Assembly (NCBI GenBank): GCA_900491605.1
Contig: UESW01004374.1
Location: 622,825-686,824, forward strand
Direction: 5' to 3'
DNA length: 64,000 nt
From: Calamus simplicifolius
Taxonomy: Eukaryota; Streptophyta; Magnoliopsida; Arecales; Arecaceae
A program made the translations under genes and the position numbers. Shown here one piece after another: positions 1 to 11,637 of the stretch; positions within the stretch are counted from its first letter, which is position 1; every line of letters begins with the position of its first letter. The notes beneath the pieces were generated by a model, which was given only the letters and a program-made list of their open reading frames with translations, was not told where the DNA came from and searched no databases.

Positions 1-390
1 ATGAGATTTTGCGGTATAGGATGAAAGGNATTAATGCTCTGACAAGTGATCACGCCCCAAGCCACGGACTCCAGGCATCTATAAAAAGGGTAAGAGGGAC
101 CTGACCAGGTAAGACCAAGTAACTGAGAACTCACTACACTCTTAACACTCATTCTTGCCCACAGAGAGCACGGCTCTAAGCCTCTCTCTTCTTCCTCTTT
201 CGAGCTTCCAAGCTCACGGTCGTTGCCCAGAGCACTAACTTGAGCGTCAGAGGGTTCCTACCGGAATCTCCGGCCCCCGGGACTTGTTTGTAGGCACGCA
301 AGCGCGAGGAGCTCGCCGGAGGATCCTGGGCTCGCTGGAGGAGGCGACCGAACGTTCGCGGACGCTCGAGGCCGATGACTGGCGTCAACA
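1..390 (+). repeat. Element F 5' LTR, 3' part only
   Basis: It matches the end of the 3' LTR (about 4601-4964) along its length, with scattered substitutions. A TATA box (CTATAAAAAG) lies at about 79-88. The copy ends TGGCGTCAACA at 390, the usual CA terminus. Its U3 lies outside the window. One unresolved base is at position 29. Confidence 0.75.
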
Positions 391-412
391 GATTGGCGTG
401 TCAGGTAGGGGG
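391..412 (+). other. Element F primer-binding-site region
   Basis: The bases directly after the 5' LTR read GATTGGCGTGTCAGGTAGGG. The same start (GATTGGCGC) follows the LTRs of Gypsy C (44148) and Gypsy H (minus strand, 23897), so this is the conserved priming site of the group. I do not assign the tRNA. Confidence 0.55.
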
Positions 413-460
413 AGGGTCGGCAATGCTGGTTTGCAGATCCTCATCCCTTTTTCATCAAAA

Positions 461-800
461 TGGTGGATCGTAAAGAGGGTGATGACAAGAATTCGGAAAG
501 CTTTCATCAGTAATGCTAGGGGGCACCCTCAACAAGCTGAGCAACAAGATGCTAGTTCTATGTTCCACCATCACCACCAGTTCATGCCATTCAAGCAAAA
601 CATCGTGCCACCCTCACCCTGAAGATCCAAGCATTAACGACAGTTGTTCAAAGGCTATGGGAGCGATATTCCATGGCCGCGTGGCAATAAGCTCAGGAGC
701 AAAAGCAACCTCAAACTCAAGCTCAACGACAATTTAAGGCTCAGGCTCGTTAGCCCGCAAGAGCGCCACTCCTTGCCACCCAAATCCTAACTCCTAGTCA
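461..800 (+). pseudogene. Possible gag N-terminal remnant of element F
   Basis: An ATG at 461 lies about 70 bases after the primer site, where gag should start. The reading is glutamine-rich and breaks into several frames, with stops after about 17 codons in the first. A later stretch reads like the Gln/Ala-rich N-terminal linker seen in Tat gag proteins. The capsid-like core and zinc knuckle are absent. Identification rests on position and composition only. From 800 to 1670 I recognise no feature. Confidence 0.3.
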
Positions 801-1673
801 CCTCAAGTATTTATGGGCATTTTTATTCCTGGTGGTGATAAGCTTAACATGCTGATGCTATTAATGCAAGGTGGGAGATGAGGACGAAGGGCTTTGACTG
901 TTGACTCGTCTACCCTCTCTCTCTCTTTCTCTGTTACACCCAGAGCCAATCCGAGCCCAAGACCTCCTGCGGATTCATTCCAGCTGCCCTCGGATTTCAG
1001 CACTGGTACCCTCCGCCTTCAATCAACATAGTTATCTGGAGGGCAGGTCATCAACTCAGCAGAAGGAGAGAGAGAAACATTGGAAGCTAGAGGGTCCCTT
1101 GCCTTGAACCAATGTGGAGGCTTCTCGAATCCTAATAACTCCCAGCAACATCCTCTCCTAACCGTCCGACTTCAGCGGACTCTCCGGGTCGCTCGTCTTC
1201 AACAGCCACTGGCTGCCTGAGCTTCCCTCGGCGACCTCTGGCTCCCGAGTCCGACTCCGACTATCGTCCATGGCTCCGCTCTAGCGTCCCCGGCTCTGGA
1301 TCCCATCTCTCTCTTTACTACACCCCGAAGATGAGTCCCCAGCTTCATTTCGGAGAGGAGCTGGTCATCAACCAACTCCAGGCTCCATCCCAACTTGATT
1401 CCCTGGGGACAAACCACCAACGGGCGGAAGTGCTCAAATCCGTAGAAGGAAAATAGGGGTGCTACAAGAGCTAAGTACGTTGCACTTAAGACAGTCTTCT
1501 TTCATTGATACTTAAAAATATCATGCAGGGAAGACCAACCTTGCATCAGCATTCAAGACCAATGTACCATTGGCACCGAAGACTAGTGTACCACCAGATC
1601 CAAAAAGCCCGACTCCGGTCGGCACTCAAAGCCCGATGTACCATCGGCACTAAAGCTCGAGGTCAGCTCGGCA

Positions 1674-2133
1674 CAAAAGGCACCTGACGACTCTCAACTC
1701 TCATGTCATCCTCCGGGGTTAAAAAGGCACCTGACAACTCTCAACTCTCAGGTCACCCTTTAGGTAAAAATGCACCTAACGACTCTCAACTCTTAAATCA
1801 CCCTCCGTATTAAAAAGGTACCCGACGACTCTCAACTCTCAGGTCATCCTTCGGGGTTAAAAAGGCACCTGACGACTCTTAACTCTCAGGTCACCCTCCG
1901 GGGTTAAAAAGACACCTGACGACTCTCAACTCTCAGGTCACCCTTTGGGGTTAAAAAGGCACCTGACGACTCTCAACTCTTAAGTCACCCTCCGGGGTTA
2001 AAAAGGCATCTGACGACTCTCAACTCTCAGGTCACCCTCCGGGTTAAAAGGCACCTGACGACTCTCAACTCTCAGGTCACCCTCCGGGGTTTAAAAGGTA
2101 CCTAACGACTCTCAACTTTCAGGTCACCCTCCG
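1674..2133 (+). repeat. ~47-bp tandem array in element F
   Basis: About ten head-to-tail copies of a unit near 47 bp, each with CACCTGACGACTCTCAACTC, then a TCAGGTCACCCTCCGGGGTT-like half and a short A-run. Copies differ by point changes and one- to three-base indels. It lies in the non-coding interior, where related elements have tandem repeats between pol and the 3' LTR. Confidence 0.8.
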
Positions 2134-3010
2134 AGGTTCAAAAGGCTCTCAACGGCCTCAACTTTGCCTCAGCGGCTTCGTCACAGCCTCAACGGCTTCA
2201 TTTCAACCTTAGCGGCTTCAACTCTGTATTAGCGGCCAACGGCCAATCGGGTAATACCTTCGTTTAAATTGTACACTTGCAACATATTGCTGGTTACTTT
2301 CAGCCATCAAGAAGCCCCAAGATAGCTCACAGCTGGGAGAGGCCAACTCCTCAGCTCACAGTTGATGGCACCCACTCAAAACTTCATGCCAAAAGTAAAG
2401 AGCCCCTCCAAGCTCACCAACAAATGCCACAAACGTAGAGCCTCCCAAAATAAAGCAGAAGGAGACAAATTCCTTCAACAAAAAGCTAAGTACACTACAA
2501 GAAAAGGTTTCTTTTCATTAGTATCTAAATGCATTATGGAAAAACCAACCATTCAAAAGGCTCTCAACGGTCCTGTGATCAAAAGGTCACCCTCGGGCTG
2601 GCTGCGAAACCCCCGGCGGTTCAAGACCTATGATTCCAACAACCTCAAGTCACCCCTCGGGCCGGCCACGAAACCCCCGAGGTGGTTTCGGAGTAGCTCG
2701 ACGGTATGGCAGCTAACGGATACCACTCGGCCTGGCTAGCATACGCCCCAAGTCGGTTCAAATCCTTAACAACCCGTACCCGCTCGAGTCACCTCTCGGA
2801 CCAGCACACAAACACCCGAAGCAATTTTATTTCAGCCCCCGCGGCTCTATTTCCGCTTCGGTAATTTTATTTCAGTCTCAATGGCTTATCTCTGCCTATG
2901 CAGCATTATTGCAGCCTCAACGGCTTATCTCTGCCTCCGCAACATTATTGCAGCCTCAACGGCTCCCTCTGTCTCAGGAGTATCATTGCGGCTTCATTGG
3001 CTCTCTGCCT
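2134..3010 (+). repeat. Degenerate repeats plus one C-type repeat unit in element F
   Basis: 2134-2240 and 2820-3010 contain many copies of a CCTCAACGGCTT-like motif at irregular spacing. Between them, 2690-2820 follows the order of the ~141-bp unit of Gypsy C: GCAGCTAACGG, CACTCGGCC, AAGTCGGTT, CCGTACCCG, CGAGTCACC, CACACAAAC. No convincing reading frame is present. Confidence 0.6.
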
Positions 3011-3140
3011 CAATGGCATATGGATGGGGACCCACATCCAAACTTCAGTCAAAAGTTAAAAATCCAAAAGTCAGGTGGGGATCAGCCACTTGGGAGGTGA
3101 CACCCTTTTGCCTTGCTAGAGTGGGCCCGCTTCATCTCAA

Positions 3141-3155
3141 GGATGAGGGGGCATC
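3141..3155 (+). other. Element F polypurine tract
   Basis: The purine-rich GGATGAGGGGGCATC lies directly before the 3' LTR start. The equivalent tract of Gypsy C at 54560-54572 also ends GGGGGCATC, which supports this LTR boundary. Confidence 0.65.
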
Positions 3156-4964
3156 TGATGTGGCTGATCAACACCGTTAGAGAACCGTAAAGGAAGGAAA
3201 AAGCCCTCTTCGGCCTCAGCTCCTAACATCCATTCACGGAATTGCTCTCATAATGAAGAAAGAGAATAAGAGGGAGAAAGGGTCACATTATATGCATGTG
3301 TTTCCCTATGGCCACCTTTCGTCATTAATGTCTGATCGAGTCAATGGGCTGGAGCCTTTAATAGTGCAGAAATGGTCATAATGGCTTGAAAAGCATTTAA
3401 TGAAATAAAGTGTCACGAACATCTCGCCTCGGCTCTTTTTCTCAACCTCCGAGGCCAACCTCGGAGGCATTTATCATCCGCTTGCTCCAAGGCATTTATT
3501 GTCTTATTCTCTCCCCTGTATAAAGGCATTTATGGTTGCCACATTGCTCCTCTCGGATTTTTGAATTGGGATTTCTCTATTTCCATTTTTCTTCTTTGTT
3601 TTTCCGTTCTTGTTTTTGAATGATAGTCTTCCCTTTTTATAGATTTCTTTCAAACCATTTTTGGAAGAAAACTATCCGTTGGAGTGTACCATGCAACAAA
3701 ATATATCCGTTAGAAATAAAGTAAAATAGAAATATTACCGTTGGAGCTGATCTGGCAATTTGATTTTTCATTCCAGGTGGGTTGGAGTCGACTCTAACTT
3801 TTCTGGAGTCGGCTCTAACTCGAAACACTTTAATCCGTTAATTCTGGAGTCGTCTCTGACTTTTATGGGGTCGACAAGAAACTTTTCTGGAGTCGACTCT
3901 AACAGACCCAGAGTCGACTCTAAGTCGGGGCCAGAAAAATCAACGTTCTGTCTTTTCTGTTGGAGTCGGCTCTAACAGTCTCGGAGTCGACTCTAACTTC
4001 CGTGCCAGATACTGGAGTCGGCTCTATGATTCTCGGAGTCGACTCTAATGTCTGCAATCTTACCTAGACATTAGATTCGATCCAGAACAAGATTTAACTC
4101 CTGATTTTGATCATTCAATCAACTTATAATCTGAAAAACGTAATCAAATCATTAGAGCCTTCAATTGTTATACTCAAATAGTTTTGTTAATCATCAAAAT
4201 CATCAATTGGGTCAACATCTTGCTTAGCCTCGGACCTGCAACTGCCAAGCTCCCTTCGGCGGTGAACAGTGCCATGCAAGTGTTCACCCTCGGTCTTTTC
4301 TAAAGCTCATCCAAGGGCATGAATGGTACCACAAGCACTCTATAATCAATGCTCTACGAAGGACAATTGGCTTAAACTCAACATCATTTCTTCCCTCCCA
4401 ATGACTGTACCTTGGGACCCACACGACTAACTTTATCATCCATCACTGTCTATGCAAGACAACCAAAAAGGTGGTGTAGGGGACACGTCTGGCAAGCGCC
4501 GTAATGATAGGCCACGCCTTGCAGCCACCAACTCTGATAGGACACGGCCTGCAGCATGACATGTCACATGAAGGTAAGCTCCACTGTACTACCATCAATT
4601 AATGCTCTGATAAGTGATCACGCCCCAAGCCCACGGACTCCAAGCATCTATAAAAAGGATAAGAGGGACCCTGACTAGGTAAGACCAAGTAACTGAGAAC
4701 TCACTACACTCTTAACGCTCATTCTTGCCCACAGAGAGCACGGCTCTAAGCCTCTCCCTTCTTCTCTCTTTCGAGCTTCCTCAAGCTCATGGTCGTTGCC
4801 CAGAGCACCGACTTGAGCGTCGGAGGGTCCCCGTCGAAATCTTCGGTCCCCAGGACTTGTTTGCAGGCCCGCAGGCACGAGGAGCTCGCCGAAGGATTCC
4901 GAGCTCGCTGGAGGAGGCAGCCAGACGTTCGCAGATGCTCGAGGCGGGTGATCTGGCATCAACA
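3156..4964 (+). repeat. Element F 3' LTR
   Basis: It begins TGATGTGGCTG after the polypurine tract and ends GGCATCAACA. A TATA box (CTATAAAAAGG) lies at 4648-4658, at the same place as in the 5' copy. It carries a minus-strand piece of an unrelated SIRE-like LTR at 3557-4217. A second TATA-like run (GTATAAAGGC) near 3517 lies upstream of that piece. The following bases (4965 on) cannot be tested for a TSD because the 5' flank is outside the window. Confidence 0.7.
3557..4217 (-). mobile_element. Partial SIRE-like Copia LTR (G2) inside F's 3' LTR
   Basis: This stretch aligns base for base, with scattered differences, to 13258-13937 of the complete solo LTR in Copia A. On the minus strand it starts TGTTGACCCAATTGATG and carries the U3 palindromes and the TATA box (CTATAAAAAGGG, about 3633-3644), then stops before the downstream part of the LTR. 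It is therefore a truncated copy; I see no TSD. Confidence 0.7.
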
Positions 4965-5640
4965 CCGACCAGTTTATTATCCAAGTTTAACATGGGCTAA
5001 TAAAAAATGAGTCTTAACTCAAACTTGATTCAATCCAATCTAAAAATCTGAATCTTGTAAACCTCCTTCTTCTTCATTATAATTATTTTCATCAATTTAT
5101 TAAATAAACTCTCATTAAACTTATTTTTCTTTTTAATTTCATATTAGCTTTGCATTATGTTTGAACATCATAATTCATTATTTATTTTGATGGATTCATG
5201 TTTATATTGCCCATAAGTACACCAATACATATTTTAAACTCCACAGTTTATAGACTTAAGAATAATAAATTAAGGATAAAATTAAAATTCTTTGAATGAA
5301 AATTTTGTTTTAAGTTAGCTCTTTTTAGTTTTTATTATTTGTTTAGTGATTTTATATTTGATTATTAAGATTTTAGTTATGAAAGATATGCTAGATTCTT
5401 GATCCAAATACAAAACCTAATTGATCCAATGTTAATGTAAGTTCAAATATTTCGAGTTCGATCTAGGTTATACTTTGTTTCTGATTTAGATCCAAATGAT
5501 CTATTAGTTTTAGATCCAAATGATCTATAAGGTCTAATATCCTTTCCATGGATCAAATTTAACTTGACTCGGTTAATAAATAGCTTGGGTTTGGGCCTAA
5601 ATGATGTTTGAAATATGAAATCAAGTCAGATCAAAAGGAA
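4965..5640. other. AT-rich unassigned sequence
   Basis: Low-complexity AT-rich DNA with many stops in all frames. I see no gene, LTR terminus or tandem array. Confidence 0.5.
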
Positions 5641-6549
5641 AAGTCTTTGTACACCGCTTTCGATGCAGCAAGTCCTACATGGGCTGCACCGCTTCTCCTT
5701 ATTGGTCCACATGGATCCTACATGGCCTGACGATACGAAACATGATAGCTCTAATACAATGTTACATTTTGATCATGACGTCCATTAAAAGCGCTTGCCC
5801 TTTATTTTAAAATTGGTATGCAGATAAAAATGCCCTTTCCCTTCAGCCTACTTCTCTTCTATAGTATTTATACATAAGGCGAATGACTTGCTTGCCCTTT
5901 ACGACATCCTAACTTTACCGTTAAGACACCGTAGGTTTGGCAACATTGTAGGAGGAAATCGGCCAAAAATCAATAGTATTAAGACACCCCAAATTTACTA
6001 TTAAGGCACCGTAGTTACAAACCGATGATACCCATGCTTAAAATGAATGATGGAAAAAGCCTCGCGATATTGCAGAAGAAAATTGGCTGAAAATCAATGA
6101 CAACACCCCAACTGAAATAGTACGACATCCTAGTTACAAACCTAAGACACCTGTTCAGGAAATCGCCCGAAACATCGTAGCTTTACTGTTAAGACACTAT
6201 AGGTTCAAACTTACAACACCTATGGCCTTACACCGGATGTTAGAGAAAAGCCTCGTGATATCGTAAAAGAAAATTGACTGAAAACCAGTGAGGACACCCC
6301 AGCTGAATTATTACAACACCTAAGTTACAAACCTAAGACACCCGTTCATGCTTAGGGAAAAAGCTTTACGACATCCCAGGAGAAAATCGGCTAAAACAAA
6401 GCTACGACACCTCAGCTTATTCTGGGTCTTCCAGCTCATGGAAAGAAGATCGACACGTCCTGCCAGTTGTTCAACGGAAGGTTGTTCAAACGATTTGGCC
6501 GGGGTTTAGATCTTTGTAAAAAAGGGTTAAAGAAGTTAATATATGGACT
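5640..6549 (+). repeat. Degenerate ACGACACC direct-repeat region, left of the Ulp1-like gene
   Basis: From about 5880 to 6425 a family of short phrases recurs in the same order: AAGACACC(C/G), TAGTTACAAACC, CCCATGCTTAAAA, GAAAATYGGCYGAAAATCA and GCCTCGYGATATYG. The unit is about 120-140 bases but spacing is irregular. The same phrases return, in the same orientation, right of the Ulp1-like pseudogene (8840-9015). That argues against terminal inverted repeats and for direct flanking repeats. Confidence 0.55.
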
Positions 6550-8717
6550 CTGATCATCCAAGATATAGGGGGATATCGAGGACACTGTTAGACTTTGGAT
6601 CACCTACATGTTTGCTATATTTTTTGCTCCAAAGATTAATCAGACATGTTCACGATATCTCATCCAGCACTTGGATGACTTAACTCAACTGGAGAAGATC
6701 GACTGGGCTTCTGCATTCAAGGAGTTGACCGTTCTGGCTCTCTCAGAAGTCGCTGCTTGCTTGCGATCCGAGGAGCCGATCCACTCAAAGAGAGTAAACA
6801 AGGTTAGGAGGCAGCCTACCATGTTCGGATGCTCGACAGCTCTGGTGGTAAGGATTATTGAGATGTAGAAAGAGTGCTGTTATTATATTTTTTTGTAAAT
6901 ATTATATTTTTTTATATCCCAAAATTATCATGTTCAGGCATAGTTTCTCGAGTATACATCAATGCGAGTATCAGCATATCTCAATAAACTGCCTTGGCTG
7001 TTGAAGTGGTATGACAACCAATTGAAGGTCTAGTCTGTTCGGGTTGCCAACATGCAGCCTCATGATTTGGTAAGCTAATCCATTGCTTCATTGCTCTGAT
7101 CATATTTTTTTACTTAATTTATTAATATTTATTTTAAATTAATTTGTTTATCATCTTGCCTTGTAGTTGGAGGGAGCTACTGTACCACTATCACAAGAGT
7201 GTTGGCTTCTTACTCCATAGACAATAGCGTCCCATGAACCAATAGAAAGCTGTGCAAGCTGTGCCAAGTTGAGGATTGAATTCGAGTGCGTTAAGGATCA
7301 ACTCGACGATGTCAGGCACAGGCTTGCCATAGCTGAGAGCCTTCTCAGTTCATTGCTCATAAAGGAGAGCAATGCAAGAAATGAGGAGGACAAGGGATAG
7401 GGAAAGATAGAGGAGGGGCATTCCCTGAGTGTCTTTGCGAGCCTGGGAATGAAAATACAGAGGAGAAGAAGAGGGAGGAGGAGCATTCCTTGGAGTGTCC
7501 AATTGAGCCTGGGAATGCAGATATAGAGGGGGAGAAGAAGGAGGAAGAGCTTTCCTTCGAGTGTCCAACTGAGCCTGGGAATGCAAAAACAAAGGAGGAG
7601 AAGAGGAAGAAAGGGCATTCCTTGGATTATCAAATAAGGTCTGGGAATGAAAATAAAGAGGAGGAGAAGAGGGGGGGGGTATTCTATGGAGGGCCAAGAG
7701 GAGCTTAAATCCAAAAAAACAATCGTCACCCCTGCGCCCTCTGATAATAAATTTGTCACCATTGTGGCCTCTAATAAAATTATCATCCCTACGCCAAAGG
7801 GTGATGAGGGGGACATACAATTCGTTGGAATGCCTTCGCTTATTAAGAGAGTAAAAAAGAGCCCGGGAAGCGTAAGGCATCCAAGGTCACAGGAGATTCT
7901 TATGAGATAGCCCGTCCTAGAAAGTCGTCGAAGATAGTGGGCACATCAAAGGCCGACATAAGAATCGAAGATGACCAAATTATGATCAAATTTTTTTAAG
8001 CGAACGAATAACCGATGAGATCGTGTACACCAATAAATTAGGTGGCGCCGTAACAAGAAAAAGTCTTCAAGATCTCATTAATAATGATATGATAATAGAC
8101 AATGTAAGTATATCAGGAAACATTTTCTTAATGTTAATTTTAGAATATTATTAATCAGTTTGCATTGCATTGGCAGATTATTGATGCTGGGCATGAGTTT
8201 TTTTTGAGGACCTGGACAGAGCACTCGAACCGATATCATAAGTGTATCTTTGCATCTATTTTCGCAGCCGCTTTATGTCTGAATTCTCCATACACTACTC
8301 ATGAACTCGCTACAACATCCGGAGCTTTGATATTTGACAATGTAATCGATGAAGAAAAGGCCTAATTTCATTTTTTGTCTCCATCATTAACTTGGAAAAT
8401 TTGCACTGGCATCTGGTTGCTATCGACATAGAAAGAAAGGTGTTCATGCACCTGGATTCATTAAAATGCAATGCCAGGTACAAGGCCAATGCAAAGAAAT
8501 AGCATAGCATTCTTGGCTATATATTCCATATATACTGCGATAAGGAAGAGGTGATGACTTGGCCGATGGAAGAGATTTTGGATTGCCCAAGCCAACCTTC
8601 CGGATTACTGGATTACAGCATATACTGTCTAAAGTACATTGAATGCCTTGCTCATCGGGACAATCCTAATATTAAGATAGATTTCATGGAAGATGAAATA
8701 AGAGATTATCGGTGACA
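6550..8717 (+). pseudogene. Ulp1/SENP-like cysteine protease (C48 family) gene, broken
   Basis: Plant genomes carry many Ulp1-like genes, often inside Mutator-like transposons; the enzyme family cleaves SUMO-type conjugates. The C-terminal part (about 8385-8715) reads HWHLVAID, FMHLDS and PSQPSGLLDY...YCLKYIE, matching the His, Asp and Gln blocks of the fold. The nucleophile Cys of the DCG box is a Tyr codon (TAC, 8614-8616) and the Gly is Ser, so no activity is expected. Introns look real: 6848-6937, 7070-7166 and 8104-8176, each GT...AG. Upstream are a conserved-looking N-terminal exon (6608-6847), a coiled-coil-like stretch near 7270-7375 and a Lys/Glu-rich repeat region. Stops in exons 2 and 3 and a frameshift near 8370 make it a pseudogene. 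Placement in a transposon is inferred; no termini were found. Confidence 0.65.
7400..7690 (+). repeat. Coding-like minisatellite in the Ulp1-like pseudogene
   Basis: Four imperfect units of about 63-72 bases encode variants of a module with a CPIEPGNA-like core followed by a Lys/Glu-rich run. The frame stays open over about 70 residues although the gene is broken elsewhere. It resembles a flexible, charged linker. Confidence 0.6.
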
Positions 8718-9151
8718 ATTAACAGCGACGATATTGAGAGAAGGCCTCAACCAATGAGTCTTTACAATTAGCAGCAACAATTAGCAAGAGTCTCTACTTG
8801 GCTAACGAGATGAGCACTTTCCAATCCTTCATTTGGCCAAAAAAAGAGATACTAAGACACCCTAGTTACAAAGCAATGACACCAGTGCTTAAAACAAACT
8901 CTGTAGATGAGACTTGCAATATTCCAAGAAGGAAATTGACCAAAAAAAATAGCTACGACACTCTAGATTTACGACTAAGGCACTCTAGTTACAAAGCTAC
9001 GACATCCATGCTTTATCATTGATGGCAAAAATTATTATATATTCTCCTATGTTAGTTGACTAATACATAAGCATCAAACTCATCCATCAATGTTTTGGAA
9101 GGTGGTATAATTTTTCCATATCCTCTCTAGTGTTAGTTGATTGCATACAAG
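8718..9151 (+). repeat. Right-hand ACGACACC repeats and junction to Copia A
   Basis: 8840-9015 repeats the phrases seen left of the Ulp1-like gene (AAGACACCCTAGTTACAAA, CTACGACA, ATGCTT), same orientation. From 9020 to 9151 I see AT-rich sequence with a short duplication (TGTTAGTTGA at about 9051 and 9133) and no gene. Copia homology begins at about 9152. Confidence 0.5.
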
Positions 9152-11637
9152 TCTAGTACATATTGATGTATGTGGACCAATGGCACTTGTGCCAAAGAAA
9201 GATATTACTACTTCATTACTTTTACAGACGACCTTTTTATGTTCGGTTATGTCTATCTTATGAGACATAAATCTGAGTCATTTGAAATGTTCAAACTATA
9301 TCATAAAGAAGTAGAAAAACAAACACGAAATGTATTAAGACCCTTTGATCAGATCGAGGAGGAGAATACATTTCAAATGACTTTATGACATATATAGGGG
9401 AGAATGAGATTCTCTCCCAATGGACTCCTTCAGGAACACCGCAGCATAACGGTGTATCGGAAAGAATGAATCGAACCCTGTTAGATATGGCTTGGTCCAT
9501 GATGGGTTTTGTAAGCTTGCCAATATCATTTTGGGGATATGCATTCGAATCAGCTTGTCATATTCTTAATAAGGTTCCAAGTAAGTCTGTTCCTAAAACT
9601 CCACATGAGATGTGGTATGGACGTAAACCGATTATCATCTATCTGAAAGTCTGGAGATGTTTGGCTTATGTGAAACGTGCAAAATCAGACAAACTTGAAC
9701 CCAAATCTGACAAATATTTTTTTATCGGCTATTCAAAAGAAACCAAAGGATATTACTTCTGCAATACTGAAGAACAAAAGTTGTTCATCAGTAATAGAGC
9801 AGTTTTGCTTGAAAAGAAGTTCCGTAGGAAAAGAACAAATAACTCTAATGTTGAACTTGAGGAAGTTCATCAAGTAGAAGGAACAACACAAACCATTGAA
9901 CCCTTAGAATCTGAGTTGATTAGATCAAACTCAAAACCCATTTTAGATGCACCATTAAGGTGATCTGAAAGAGTACCACATCAATCGGACAGATACTTAG
10001 GTTTCTTGGTCCAGAACGCAGATCCTATTGAGCTCGATGAGAACAACGAGGATCCGATCACCTATATGGATGTTATGCAAAGGACTAACTCTGATAAATG
10101 GCTTGATGCCATGAAATCCGAACTTGATACCATGAAGGACAATAATGTATGAATATTAGTTGACCCACCCGAAGGGATAAAACCCATAGGGTGTAAGTGG
10201 GTTTTCAAGAGAAAAAGAGGCGCAGATGGAAAGGTAGAGACATATAAAGCCCGTCTGGTTGCCAAGGGATATCGTCAACGTTATGATATTAGCTATGACG
10301 AGATGTTTTCTTCTGTGGCAATGCTGAAATCCATTCGAATTATGCTAGCCATAGCAGCACACTCAGATTATGAGATTTGGTAGATGAATGTTAAAATCAC
10401 TTTTCTAAATGATAATTTAGAAGAATAAGTGTATATGATACAACCCAAAGGTTTCATATCTGTAGACGAGTCCAAAGTGTGCAGGCTATAGAAGTCCATT
10501 TATGGACTTAAGCAAGCATCTAGGAGTTGGAACATATGATTTGATAATGTAATCAAATCTTATGGCTTTGTTAAGAATAAAGAAGAACGTTGTATCTATA
10601 AATGGGCTAACGGTTTCGTTATTATATTTCTTGTATTATATGTGGATGATATTCTTTTCATCGAGAATGATATCCTTGCATTACAAGGAATAAAGACTTG
10701 GTTATCATCATAATTCTCCGTGAAAGATCTATGAGAAGCATCCTACATCCTAAGGATGAAGGTCTATAGAGATAGATCAAGAGGATGCTTGGTTTATTCC
10801 AATCTACGTATATTAATACCATGCTAAAGATATTTAGCATGGAGAATTCCAAGAAAGGCTATCTTTCGATAGGCCATAGAATTAATCTCTCCAAGAAGGA
10901 TTGTCCGACAACTCCTAACGAAAGAAAACGTATGAGTCGAATTCCATATACTTTGGCAGTGAGATGAATTATGTATACCATAACATGTAAAAGACTAGAT
11001 GTGGCATACTCACTAGGAGTAGTGAGTAGATACCAATCTGATCCAAAAGAAAACACTGGCAAGTTGTTAAGACAATCCTTAAGTATTTATGAAATACTAA
11101 GTAACAGTGGTTAGTCTATGGAGAGTCTGATTTGAAACTTATGGGATATACTAATTTTAATTTCTAATCAAATCATGATGACAGCAAAAGTGTATCGGGT
11201 TTCGTGTTTATCCTGAATGGTGGAGCTGTCTACTGAAAAAGTTCCAAGCAACATATAGCAGCAAATTCAGTGTGCGAGATAAAGTACATCGCTGCATCAG
11301 ATGCCACGAAAGAAGCTGTGTGGCTGTGAAAGTTCATCTCCAAGCTTGGAGTGATACATTTCATAGATGGACCAGTCCTGTTGTACTCTGACAGCACTGG
11401 TGTCATAGCTCAAGTGAAGGAACCACGAGCACATCAGCGCACCAAGCACATACTGCGTCGATTTCATCTTATTCGAGAGATTATAGAACGAGGTGACATA
11501 AATCTTTAGAAGATTGACGGAAAGAAAAATCTAAGTGACCCATTTACTAAAGCACTCAGCATCAAGGAGTTTGACGACTATAAGTTGAAGATGGGTATTA
11601 GATACTGTAATTAGTGGCTTTAGGCTAAGTGAGAGTT
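9152..11637 (+). pseudogene. Copia A pol remnant: integrase core, RT, RNase H
   Basis: Degenerate Ty1/Copia polyprotein closely matching Copia B from B's position 37571 onward. The integrase core has SQWTP and QHNGVSERMNRTLLDM (about 9410-9490). RT has GCKWVFKRKRGADGK (about 10190), YDEMFSSVAM and SIYGLKQAS (about 10500) and the YVDDI active-site box (about 10638). RNase H carries SDSTG and the HQRTKHILRRFHLI block (about 11390-11480). Gag, protease, zinc-binding integrase domain and 5' LTR are missing because the copy starts abruptly in the integrase core. Many stops and frameshifts are present; three stops and one frameshift occur at the same sites in Copia B. Confidence 0.85.

Larger units (their letters stand above)
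1..4964 (+). mobile_element. Element F: non-autonomous Tat-like LTR retrotransposon, 5' end cut by window
   Basis: A sequence of about 390 bases at the window start recurs at about 4601-4964, defining two LTR copies around an internal region of about 2.8 kb. The 5' copy ends in CAACA and is followed by GATTGGCG; the 3' copy begins TGATGTGGCTG after a GAGGGGGCATC tract. The tract and LTR start resemble those of Gypsy C (GGGGGGGCATC then TGATGTGACTGG), so F belongs to the same broad group. The interior has no recognisable protease, RT, RNase H or integrase; it holds a possible gag remnant and tandem arrays, including one divergent unit of the ~141-bp repeat of Gypsy C. I infer an internally deleted derivative that depends on a C-like partner for movement. 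Confidence 0.7.

Noticed and set aside
7298..7880. Minus-strand frames of about 170 codons over 7298-7880
   Set aside because: They are the complement of the Lys/Glu-rich coding repeat of the Ulp1-like pseudogene and encode Leu/Pro/Ser-rich shadows.
5880..9015. Terminal inverted repeats around the Ulp1-like gene
   Set aside because: The two repeat blocks are in direct, not inverted, orientation and no target duplication was found.
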